DNA of 6,186 nucleotides from an uncultured Eubacteriales bacterium. Its GTDB lineage: Bacteria > Bacillota > Clostridia > UBA1381 > UMGS1253. The stretch spans positions 1 through 6,186 of the forward strand of contig URQR01000124.1 in NCBI GenBank assembly GCA_900550065.1, given 5' to 3'. The first letter of the stretch is position 1, and the number at the start of each line of letters is the position of its first letter. The notes below the pieces were generated by a model. It had not been told where the DNA came from and made no database searches. It saw nothing but the letters and a program-made list of their open reading frames with translations. The position numbers and the translations under genes were made by a program. Positions 1 to 3,231 of the stretch are shown here, in pieces.

Positions 1-16
1 CCTTGATTGCTGACAC
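1..16 (-). CDS. 5' end of an unidentified gene leaving the window
   Basis: A GTG start at 16-14 reads Met-Ser-Ala-Ile-Lys before the window edge. An AAAGGGG Shine-Dalgarno sequence at 31-25 lies 8 nt upstream, which is ideal spacing and the main reason to call it. It follows the 62-aa gene on the same strand after an 84-base leader that holds several hairpins and an opposing small RNA. That leader architecture resembles replication-initiator genes of plasmids under antisense control, but five codons cannot identify the product. Confidence 0.4.
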
Positions 17-43
17 CAAAATGACCCCTTTCACAAAATATAC

Positions 44-72
44 TTGACAACGGAGCGGCACAGGCATATACT
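44..72 (+). promoter_or_regulatory. Consensus sigma-A promoter for the antisense RNA
   Basis: TTGACA at 44-49 and TATACT at 67-72 are separated by exactly 17 bp. Transcription should start near 79-80 and run rightward, against the direction of the flanking minus-strand genes. No plus-strand protein gene follows, so the likely product is the short RNA ending near 138. Confidence 0.7.
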
Positions 73-97
73 GTATTTGTACCGCTCCTGTAGCGGT
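52..97 (-). promoter_or_regulatory. Mutually exclusive hairpins in the leader of the downstream gene
   Basis: On minus-strand RNA, the segment from 88-82 (GGAGCGG) can pair in two ways. It can pair upstream with the arm at 97-92 (ACCGCT...AGCGGT), or downstream with CCGCTCC at 58-52 across a 23-nt loop that itself holds a small stem (ACAG/CTGT type). The same segment cannot do both. Such switching is the hallmark of leader attenuation, and the antisense RNA covers part of it. Confidence 0.4.
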
Positions 98-140
98 TGC
101 TCATACTTGCTGTGGCGGCGAGGTATGGGCTTTTTCTTTT
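79..140 (+). ncRNA. Putative counter-transcribed antisense RNA, about 60 nt
   Basis: The predicted transcript starts just after the 44-72 promoter. Its 5' part folds into a perfect hairpin, ACCGCT-CCTGT-AGCGGT (81-97). Its 3' part is an intrinsic terminator: arms 99-108 and 121-130 form ten pairs including G-T wobbles, followed by TTTTTCTTTT at 131-140. There is no start codon with a Shine-Dalgarno sequence inside. It is fully complementary to the 3' end of the 62-aa gene and to the leader of the gene starting at 16. By analogy with the antisense RNAs of Gram-positive plasmids such as pMV158 and pIP501, it could repress that downstream gene. The structure is seen; the function is inferred. 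Confidence 0.55.
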
Positions 141-289
141 GTTATCATAACGCGTCGGTAGCCGTCGCTGTCCGGCTTCTTTATGACAAACAGCATATAA
201 ATCTTGTCAATGAACTCCTGTGCGTACCCCTCTGCAAACAGCATATCCCGAAGCTGCGGCGGGATTTCACCTTCGTATATCTTTGCCAT
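101..289 (-). CDS. Small accessory protein of unknown function (62 aa)
   Basis: The chosen start is ATG at 289, preceded by an AGGGGAG Shine-Dalgarno sequence 8 nt upstream; a GTG three codons earlier lacks one. The protein is mostly charged and helical (MAKIYEGEIPPQLRDMLF at the start), with no signal peptide or membrane segment, and ends in a Pro-Pro-Gln-Gln-Val tail. It lies 14 bases after the 91-aa gene, so the two are almost certainly co-transcribed. Its last codons overlap the terminator of the opposing small RNA on the other strand. I do not recognise a family. The context suggests an accessory gene of a plasmid, ICE or prophage. Confidence 0.7.
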   Translation of the reverse strand: MAKIYEGEIPPQLRDMLFAEGYAQEFIDKIYMLFVIKKPDSDGYRRVMITKEKAHTSPPQQV

Positions 290-303
290 GTGCAACACTC
301 CCC

Positions 304-579
304 TTACACTATGCTGAAACGCCGCGTAACGCTTTCTTTGGTGAATTGGTTATACAAGGCGCTGTACACCTTTTTAAACGCTGTGGTGTCAAATCTGCGG
401 CTTGTTACGGGTGTCCAGTACACTTTATATTCGCCCGCTGTGATGGTGCCCGTGTTCTGCGCTGTCATTGCCGCCTTGATTTCGTCCTTGATGGTTTCCA
501 TTTCGGCGGTGATTTCCTCCGCCATGCGTTGCAATTCTTTTAATTCTCTGATTTTGCCTGTTAATTCGTTTGTACTCAT
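304..579 (-). CDS. Phage/ICE-type accessory protein with N-terminal coiled coil (91 aa)
   Basis: The start is ATG at 579, with AAAGGAG (594-588) 8 nt upstream; the open frame continues further upstream without a ribosome site. Residues 5-42 form a charged, heptad-like helix rich in Glu and Lys, probably a coiled coil. A beta-rich part follows (GTITAGEYKVYWTPVTS, about 43-59), then Arg-Arg-Phe-Asp-Thr-Thr and a C-terminal 'FTKES-TRRFSI' tail. This layout of coiled coil, 'AGxYKVxWxxVxSxRxDTTAxKK' and 'T.RRF' resembles short hypothetical proteins common in Firmicute prophages and conjugative elements; their function is not known to me. It is the first gene of the minus-strand operon, behind the promoter at 632-660, which shares its control region with the first RHH gene. 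Confidence 0.8.
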   Translation of the reverse strand: MSTNELTGKIRELKELQRMAEEITAEMETIKDEIKAAMTAQNTGTITAGEYKVYWTPVTSRRFDTTAFKKVYSALYNQFTKESVTRRFSIV

Positions 580-631
580 TTTGATTACTCCTTTCGGTTT
601 TGTCTGGTTGCTTTCCTCAACCTGTGAATAT

Positions 632-660
632 AGTATAATATATTTACACCAATATATCAA
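632..660 (-). promoter_or_regulatory. Minus-strand promoter of the 91-aa/62-aa operon
   Basis: On the minus strand, TTGATA (660-655) and TATACT (637-632) are separated by 17 bp. The operator-like repeat TTTACACCAATATAT (643-657) fills the spacer, so bound RHH protein would block RNA polymerase directly. The leader to the ATG at 579 is about 45 nt. Confidence 0.6.
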
Positions 661-735
661 GGCGTAATTTTTCACAATATTTACATCAATATATTAGCAA
701 TTTTGTATATTGACGCAAATATATGTATTGGTGTA
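643..735 (+). promoter_or_regulatory. Operator repeats of RHH cassette 1
   Basis: Three direct copies of one motif occur: TTTACACCAATATAT (643-657), TTTACATCAATATAT (680-694) and TTGACGCAAATATAT (710-724). Starts are 37 and 30 bp apart. A reversed copy of the core, TATTGGTGTA, lies at 726-735 over the forward -10. Copies sit in both the reverse and forward promoters. I infer binding by the RHH protein encoded at 777. Confidence 0.6.
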
Positions 736-739
736 TAAT
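710..739 (+). promoter_or_regulatory. Forward promoter of RHH gene 1
   Basis: TTGACG (710-715) and TATAAT (734-739) are separated by 18 bp. The -35 is part of the third operator copy, and an inverted core overlaps the -10, which predicts autorepression. Confidence 0.6.
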
Positions 740-776
740 ATTATTGGTAAAATATAATTAAAAGGTGGTGCGCGTA

Positions 777-980
777 ATGTCTACAACAAAGGCAGGTCAA
801 AAAGCAGTAAACAAATACGTTAAAAATAATTACGACAGAATAAATTTTACCGTTTTAAAAGGTGCTAAGAATGCTATACAGAGTGTTGCAACGTCACAAG
901 GAGAAAGCGTAAACGGCTACATCAAAAAGGCTGTCAGAACGCAAATTAAAGCCGATACTGGGGAAGATATTGAATTGTAG
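777..980 (+). CDS. Arc/CopG-type ribbon-helix-helix DNA-binding protein, paralogue 1 (67 aa)
   Basis: The chosen start is ATG at 777, with AGGTGG (763-768) 8 nt upstream; an in-frame GTG at 765 lies inside the SD region. Residues 1-19 are a basic arm with A10, N12 and Y14, which both sister proteins share. Residues 20-27 (DRINFTVL) are the predicted DNA-reading beta strand, with R21, N23 and T25 outward. Two helices follow, with the family's 'GESVNGYI' turn at about 42-49. Proteins of this kind bind as dimers to short operators and usually repress their own gene. The divergent promoter pair and three operator copies upstream suggest it controls itself and the minus-strand operon. A hairpin terminator follows. 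No toxin partner adjoins, so an antitoxin role is less likely. Confidence 0.85.
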   Translation: MSTTKAGQKAVNKYVKNNYDRINFTVLKGAKNAIQSVATSQGESVNGYIKKAVRTQIKADTGEDIEL

Positions 981-1030
981 GACACGGCGGAGCGGAACAA
1001 TAACCGCTCCTTATTCTTTTTTGTACTCAT
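917..1030 (-). CDS. Possible remnant small ORF antisense to RHH gene 1 (37 aa)
   Basis: ATG at 1030 has an AAAGGA Shine-Dalgarno sequence (1045-1040) 9 nt upstream and opens a 37-codon frame beginning MSTKKNKERL and ending in a hydrophobic stretch. Its first 11 nt (ATGAGTACAAA) and SD match the start of the 91-aa gene at 579. It lies downstream of the reverse promoter of cassette 2. This suggests that cassette 2 once had its own divergent gene, now cut short where it runs into the RHH gene 1 terminator. Most of the frame is antisense to a real gene, so translation is doubtful. Confidence 0.25.
   Translation of the reverse strand: MSTKKNKERLLFRSAVSYNSISSPVSALICVLTAFLM
989..1022 (+). terminator. 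Intrinsic terminator of RHH gene 1
   Basis: GGAGCGG (989-995) pairs perfectly with CCGCTCC (1004-1010) across the 8-nt loop AACAATAA, and a T-rich tail (1011-1022) follows. It begins 8 bases after the stop codon. The stem arms repeat the GGAGCGG/CCGCTCC pair seen at 52-88. Confidence 0.8.
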
Positions 1031-1130
1031 ATGTACCGTTCCTTTATATAATATTGTGCCGTCGTTTTCGCAGTCAGTAGACGGGCTTGTTCTGACGGGC
1101 TGTTCGTCGTCGCTCCTCCCTTGCTACGAG
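1011..1130. other. Spacer between RHH cassettes 1 and 2
   Basis: There is no convincing gene on the plus strand. The stretch holds TTTGTACT (1020-1027) and TATAATATTGT (1047-1057), both repeated in the same order in the next spacer at 1511 and 1551, so the two spacers share ancestry. It also has a 14-bp imperfect tandem repeat beginning GACGGGCT (1080 and 1094), and a G+C-richer block at 1058-1126 that would be the leader of the reverse transcript of cassette 2. Confidence 0.5.
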
Positions 1131-1133
1131 TAT

Positions 1134-1162
1134 ATTATACTACGGTTAACCGTATATGCCTA
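1134..1162 (-). promoter_or_regulatory. Reverse promoter of RHH cassette 2
   Basis: On the minus strand, a weak -35 TAGGCA (1162-1157) and a consensus TATAAT (1139-1134) lie 17 bp apart. The 12-bp palindrome ACGGTTAACCGT (1142-1153) fills the spacer. The position matches the reverse promoters of the other two cassettes, but no intact divergent gene remains. Confidence 0.45.
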
Positions 1163-1229
1163 TTGACAAACTCGACAAAGTTAACCATATATTTTTAGTT
1201 ATTTTTTATATTGTTAACCATATATTTTT
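1142..1229 (+). promoter_or_regulatory. Operator repeats of RHH cassette 2
   Basis: GTTAACC recurs three times, each followed by an A/T run: within the perfect palindrome ACGGTTAACCGT (1142-1153), at 1180, and at 1213, the last two as GTTAACCATATATTTTT. Centres are 35 and 33 bp apart. The third copy fills the spacer of the forward promoter. The motif does not resemble those of cassettes 1 and 3. Confidence 0.65.
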
Positions 1230-1239
1230 GTGTTATAAT
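1211..1239 (+). promoter_or_regulatory. Forward promoter of RHH gene 2
   Basis: TTGTTA (1211-1216) and TATAAT (1234-1239) are 17 bp apart, with TGT before the -10 giving an extended -10. Operator copy 3 starts within the -35, so binding should exclude polymerase. A possible second -35, TTGACA, is at 1163-1168 but pairs only with a poor -10. Confidence 0.7.
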
Positions 1240-1286
1240 TATGATAGAAGTGAAAAAGTATACCCATTGAAAGAGAGGTGAATAAT

Positions 1287-1481
1287 ATGGCTGTCAGCGA
1301 GGCACAAAAAAGGGCTTCCAATGAATATAATAAGAAACATATGGCAACTTTAGGTTGCAAAGTGAAAAAAGCAGAGGCCGAAAAATTTAAGGAATATGCG
1401 CGTAGTCAAGGCAAAACGGCAAATACCGTGCTAAAGGATTATGTAATGGAATGTATAAATGAAAAGGAGCAGGAAAGATAA
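1287..1481 (+). CDS. Arc/CopG-type ribbon-helix-helix DNA-binding protein, paralogue 2 (64 aa)
   Basis: ATG at 1287 is chosen because GAGAGGTG (1273-1280) lies just upstream; the in-frame GTG at 1278 is part of that site. The protein aligns without gaps to its neighbours from residue 10, sharing A10, N12 and Y14. The predicted beta strand (ATLGCKV, 20-26) carries T21, G23 and K25 at the outward positions. Two helices follow, with 'GKTANTVLKDYV' in place of the 'G.SVNG(Y/F)' turn, so this is the most diverged of the three. Its control region has its own operator family (GTTAACC). Autorepression is the likely mode. The stop codon lies inside the loop of the terminator hairpin. Confidence 0.82.
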   Translation: MAVSEAQKRASNEYNKKHMATLGCKVKKAEAEKFKEYARSQGKTANTVLKDYVMECINEKEQER

Positions 1482-1500
1482 CCTGCTCCATTATTAATTA
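1466..1500 (+). terminator. Terminator hairpin overlapping the stop of RHH gene 2
   Basis: GGAGCAGG (1466-1473) pairs perfectly with CCTGCTCC (1482-1489) across the 8-nt loop AAAGATAA, whose last three bases are the stop codon. The tail is A/T-rich without a long T run, so termination may be leaky. The loop size equals that of the cassette 1 terminator. Confidence 0.55.
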
Positions 1501-1657
1501 TGATTGCTTCTTTGTACTACCATATGCGAACGGTAAACGAATTGTTCACCTATAATATTGTTGGGGTGCTTGCGTATCTGCGCCTTATCCCCGTGCGCTT
1601 CGTTGTTTGCAAGTTAATGGGTTTGTTTTCGGGTTCGCTTCCCTGTTCTGTGAGTAT
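1490..1657. other. Spacer between RHH cassettes 2 and 3
   Basis: An open frame crosses this stretch, but it has no ribosome site and shows no protein-like pattern, so I treat the stretch as non-coding. It repeats TTTGTACT (1511-1518) and TATAATATTGT (1551-1561) from the previous spacer. On the minus strand an ATG at 1523 with a poor SD opens only nine codons, apparently a more decayed form of the divergent ORF at 1030. The segment 1631-1660 resembles 608-637 upstream of cassette 1, including the TGTGAnTATAGTATA box. Confidence 0.5.
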
Positions 1658-1686
1658 AGTATACTACTTGTACAAGTATATTTCAA
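1658..1686 (-). promoter_or_regulatory. Reverse promoter of RHH cassette 3
   Basis: On the minus strand, TTGAAA (1686-1681) and TATACT (1663-1658) are 17 bp apart, a good sigma-A match. The palindrome TACTTGTACAAGTA (1665-1678) fills the spacer. No intact gene lies downstream on that strand before cassette 2, so any transcript would be non-coding and antisense to RHH gene 2. Confidence 0.5.
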
Positions 1687-1746
1687 TAGGCAAAATAAAC
1701 AAAGTTGTACAAGTATATTTGTGAATTATTATACTTGACTAAGTAT
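1665..1746 (+). promoter_or_regulatory. Operator repeats of RHH cassette 3
   Basis: There are three sites: the perfect palindrome TACTTGTACAAGTA (1665-1678); TTGTACAAGTATATTT (1705-1720); and ATACTTGACTAAGTAT (1731-1746), a variant that includes the forward -35. Centres are 37 and 30 bp apart, the same spacing as the cassette 1 sites. Confidence 0.65.
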
Positions 1747-1763
1747 ATGATTTTTGCTATAAT
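1735..1763 (+). promoter_or_regulatory. Forward promoter of RHH gene 3
   Basis: TTGACT (1735-1740) and TATAAT (1758-1763) are separated by 17 bp. TGC just before the -10 makes it an extended -10. The third operator copy covers the -35. Confidence 0.75.
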
Positions 1764-1826
1764 CATGGTATACTAAAGATAGGTATATCTTAAAAGATTG
1801 CCCCCACATAAGAAGGAGGTTGTGAC

Positions 1827-2015
1827 ATGGCTGGTGGTAGTTCAGCAACAAGAGCAAAGAATAAATACAATGAAAAGAATTACGATAGTTTGCGGATAGT
1901 AGTCCCCAAAGGCAAAAAGGACATCATAAAAAGCCATGCAAAAAACAATGGAAAGTCGGTAAACGGCTTTGTCAATGAAGCGATCGACGAGAAAATGGAG
2001 CGTGACAACACATAA
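1827..2015 (+). CDS. Arc/CopG-type ribbon-helix-helix DNA-binding protein, paralogue 3 (62 aa)
   Basis: ATG at 1827 has a perfect AAGGAGG (1813-1819) 7 nt upstream. The arm (A10, N12, Y14 shared with the sisters) leads to beta strand DSLRIVV (20-26), with S21, R23 and V25 at the outward, base-reading positions. Two helices with the 'GKSVNGFVNEAI' turn (42-53) complete the fold, and a charged tail ends the protein. It is closer to paralogue 1 than to paralogue 2, judged by shared 'KNYD', 'KG' and 'SVNG'. The leader of about 60 nt is longer than those of its sisters. No hairpin terminator follows, so transcripts may read on towards hicB 258 bases downstream. Confidence 0.87.
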   Translation: MAGGSSATRAKNKYNEKNYDSLRIVVPKGKKDIIKSHAKNNGKSVNGFVNEAIDEKMERDNT

Positions 2016-2273
2016 TATAAGCGGTTAATGAATTTATAAAGCACGATAATTTGAATATTTTTTTATTAAACGGGATATGTATGTGTGAAATTTCAAAAAA
2101 ATACCTCGTATTTACCGCCTAATTTGCGCTGTAAGCAGTCTTTGATTGTTTTATGTTTAGTTAATACCTCGAACAAAAGCTTGTCAGAATGCAAAAGAAG
2201 GCGTAAATAGGTAGTGTATCAAATTGCATATATAGGCCATATCTGAAATAAACTAAATAGGGAGCGTGATAAT
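2016..2273. other. A+T-rich gap before hicB with diverged repeats
   Basis: No gene is seen. ATACCTCG occurs twice (2101-2108 and 2164-2171). TATTTACCGCCT (2109-2120) is nearly the reverse complement of AGGCGTAAATA (2199-2209). A weak promoter candidate for hicBA is TTGTCA (2181-2186) with TAAATA 17 bp later (2204-2209), which overlaps the second inverted arm. Confidence 0.35.
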
Positions 2274-2480
2274 ATGTCGATTAAGTGTACAGTAATTATA
2301 CAAAAAGAAGAAGACTGGTACGTTGCAACAGACGTTACAAGCGGGGTTGCTTCACAGGGCAAGTCGATAGACGAGAGCTTGTCTAATCTGCAAGAGGCGT
2401 TGACGCTATATTACGAGGACAACGCGCCGGAGAAAAGCCCGGAGCCGGTTTTTGTAACCACTATGGAGGTGGCAATCTGA
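2274..2480 (+). CDS. hicB: HicB-family antitoxin, short form (68 aa)
   Basis: This is the antitoxin of a type II toxin-antitoxin pair, which binds HicA and masks it. Residues 4-47 match the partial RNase-H-like HicB core: an opening strand (CTVIIQ), 'DWYVATDV', the 'SQGKSIDESLSNLQEAL' turn and helix, then 'LYYED'. The usual 'PGC' is replaced by 'SGV'. Many HicB proteins carry a C-terminal HTH or RHH domain for autorepression; this one stops at 68 aa without it. ATG at 2274 has GGGAG (2260-2264) 9 nt upstream. The stop precedes the hicA start by one base, so the two are translationally coupled. Confidence 0.85.
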   Translation: MSIKCTVIIQKEEDWYVATDVTSGVASQGKSIDESLSNLQEALTLYYEDNAPEKSPEPVFVTTMEVAI

Positions 2481-2481
2481 A

Positions 2482-2700
2482 ATGGGTTCAAAGTACCCGG
2501 TTTTAACGCCGAAAGAGGTAACAGGCGCATTGGAGCGGTTCGGCTTTCGATTCGTCAGTCAGAGAGGAAGCCACATGAAGTACAGCAATGGCACAAAGAG
2601 CGTGATTGTCCCGAACCATACGGAGGTTGCAAGGGGGACGCTGAAAAGTATACTCAATATGGCCGGTATTGCGCTGGATGATTTTTTAAAGGCTTTATAA
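2482..2700 (+). CDS. hicA: HicA-family mRNA-interfering toxin (72 aa)
   Basis: HicA toxins have a double-stranded-RNA-binding-like fold and cleave or block mRNA. The signature is intact: 'LTPKEVTGALERFGFRFVSQRGSHMKY' spans residues 8-34 with the catalytic-type histidine H31 in the G-S-H motif. 'VIVPNH' ends at H46, and the 'GTLKSILNMAGIALDDF' C-terminal helices complete the domain. Length is normal. The ribosome site (GGAGG at 2465-2469) lies inside the 3' end of hicB, and only one base separates the two frames. Order is antitoxin first, the reverse of the classical hicA-hicB arrangement. It sits last before the element boundary, where such modules often stabilise integrated elements. Confidence 0.9.
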   Translation: MGSKYPVLTPKEVTGALERFGFRFVSQRGSHMKYSNGTKSVIVPNHTEVARGTLKSILNMAGIALDDFLKAL

Positions 2701-2702
2701 GG

Positions 2703-2771
2703 CGTTGCAATTTGCGTAAAGCTTAGTAAAACTTAGTAACTTGGGGAAACTTGGTTTTTGTTATTGCAACG
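2703..2771. repeat. Inverted and phased direct repeats near the element end
   Basis: CGTTGCAA (2703-2710) and TTGCAACG (2764-2771) form a perfect 8-bp inverted pair. Between them lie CTTAGTAA twice (2722-2729, 2732-2739) and ACTTGG twice (2739-2744, 2749-2754), so a CTT core recurs at 2722, 2732, 2740 and 2750, roughly one helical turn apart. This resembles clustered integrase-arm or excisionase sites near an att site. That role is inferred. Confidence 0.4.
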
Positions 2772-2778
2772 TGAATAA

Positions 2779-2807
2779 GGGGGCGGTAATCTCGTCCCCT
2801 ATTTTAG
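2779..2807 (+). terminator. Probable terminator of hicBA
   Basis: GGGGGCG (2779-2785) pairs with CGTCCCC (2793-2799), seven pairs with one G-T, across a 7-nt loop, followed by TATTTTAG. It lies 78 bases after the hicA stop. The T run is short. Confidence 0.5.
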
Positions 2808-2950
2808 TGCGTCAGACCATAGAATCATTACACACTTTATTACACAATACACGCATAAACAAACGAATGTTTGCGAACGAAAAAACGCTGTACGCCTTGA
2901 TACGTAAGGATTTTCGGCGTTTTACGAAAGTGCGCGAATAGGCAAAAAAA
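2801..2950. other. Non-coding element end
   Basis: Frames open on both strands, but neither has a ribosome site. The stretch contains ACACA/TTACACA repeats (2829-2849), a small palindrome CAAAC-GAAT-GTTTG (2860-2873), and the inverted pair AAAACGC (2882-2888) / GCGTTTT (2917-2923). A terminal recombination region fits the position. Confidence 0.4.
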
Positions 2951-2951
2951 G

Positions 2952-2998
2952 GACTTTTAATCAAGGTGTCCCGAGTTCGAATCTCGGATGGCTCACCA
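2952..2998 (+). pseudogene. 3' half of tRNA-Lys(UUU): attachment-site scar (attR-like)
   Basis: From the 3' end: CCA (2996-2998), discriminator A (2995), acceptor strand ATGGCTC (2988-2994) and a complete T arm (stem CCGAG/CTCGG, loop TTCGAAT, 2971-2987). Then variable loop GTGTC (2966-2970), anticodon 3' stem TCAAG (2961-2965), and loop CTTTTAA (2954-2960) with anticodon TTT at 2956-2958. Upstream of about 2952 the match stops: there is no D arm, no acceptor 5' strand, and the 5' anticodon stem is not complementary. This is the product of integration into the 3' part of tRNA-Lys, with the intact gene expected at the element's left end. Confidence 0.85.
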
Positions 2999-3012
2999 AT
3001 TACATTTAAAGG

Positions 3013-3056
3013 CAAACGCCGGTAATCGTTTGGATTATCGGTGTTTGTTTTTTTTT
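3013..3056 (+). terminator. Strong terminator of the original tRNA-Lys transcript
   Basis: Arms 3013-3027 and 3033-3047 form 15 pairs (two G-T) around the loop GTTTG, followed by nine T. It sits 15 bases past the CCA end and reads as the native tRNA terminator, now separated from its promoter by the inserted element. Confidence 0.9.
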
Positions 3057-3203
3057 CATGTATTTCTGTAATACAGTTCATTATTAAAAATATGGACTAT
3101 ATTCAAGGATTTATCAATATTGACTATATTTTGGGTGAATTGGAAACTAAAATTTCTGTTTATTTTAGAAACTAAACAGAAACTGTTGTATATTGTTCGT
3201 ATA

Positions 3204-3231
3204 TTGTAATATTGAATCAGAATGGTACAAT
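3204..3231 (+). promoter_or_regulatory. Promoter-like pair upstream of the XRE gene
   Basis: TTGTAA (3204-3209) and TACAAT (3226-3231) are 16 bp apart, with TGG before the -10 (extended -10). It could drive the XRE gene with a leader near 195 nt. It overlaps the start of the doubtful 34-aa frame. Confidence 0.4.

Larger units (their letters stand above)
1..2998. mobile_element. Right-hand end of an element integrated at tRNA-Lys (left end outside window)
   Basis: This is inferred from three things. A truncated tRNA-Lys 3' half closes the segment at 2998. The content is typical accessory cargo: phage or ICE-like small genes, three RHH repressors and a HicBA toxin-antitoxin pair. The base composition is also richer in A+T than the dehydrogenase region. 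The orientation of the tRNA remnant places the element to its left, with an intact tRNA-Lys expected at the far end. No integrase, relaxase or structural gene is visible here, so plasmid-derived island, ICE and prophage cannot be told apart. Confidence 0.6.

Noticed and set aside
44..667. Long plus-strand open frame (207 codons)
   Set aside because: It is antisense to two minus-strand genes with good ribosome sites, has none itself and shows no protein-family pattern.
1500..1724. 74-codon plus-strand frame with hydrophobic stretches
   Set aside because: No Shine-Dalgarno sequence; it crosses the reverse promoter and operators of cassette 3, and its sequence aligns with a non-coding spacer.
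643..1746. Repeats between 643 and 1746 as a CRISPR or iteron array
   Set aside because: Motifs differ between cassettes, spacings track promoter elements, and there is no uniform repeat with unique spacers or adjoining rep/cas gene; operators explain them better.
777..2015. RHH proteins as antitoxins of toxin-antitoxin pairs
   Set aside because: No partner-sized gene adjoins any of the three; each is followed by a spacer of at least 258 bases.
2741..2941. 66-codon plus-strand frame after hicA
   Set aside because: No ribosome site, contains the hicBA terminator and the repeat cluster, unlike any protein I know.
2941..2998. A complete tRNA-Lys gene
   Set aside because: No acceptor 5' strand, D arm or matching anticodon 5' stem precedes the conserved 3' half.
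2812..3081. 89-codon minus-strand frame containing SEIRTRDTLIK
   Set aside because: That peptide is the antisense reading of the tRNA-Lys 3' half, a familiar false protein; no ribosome site.
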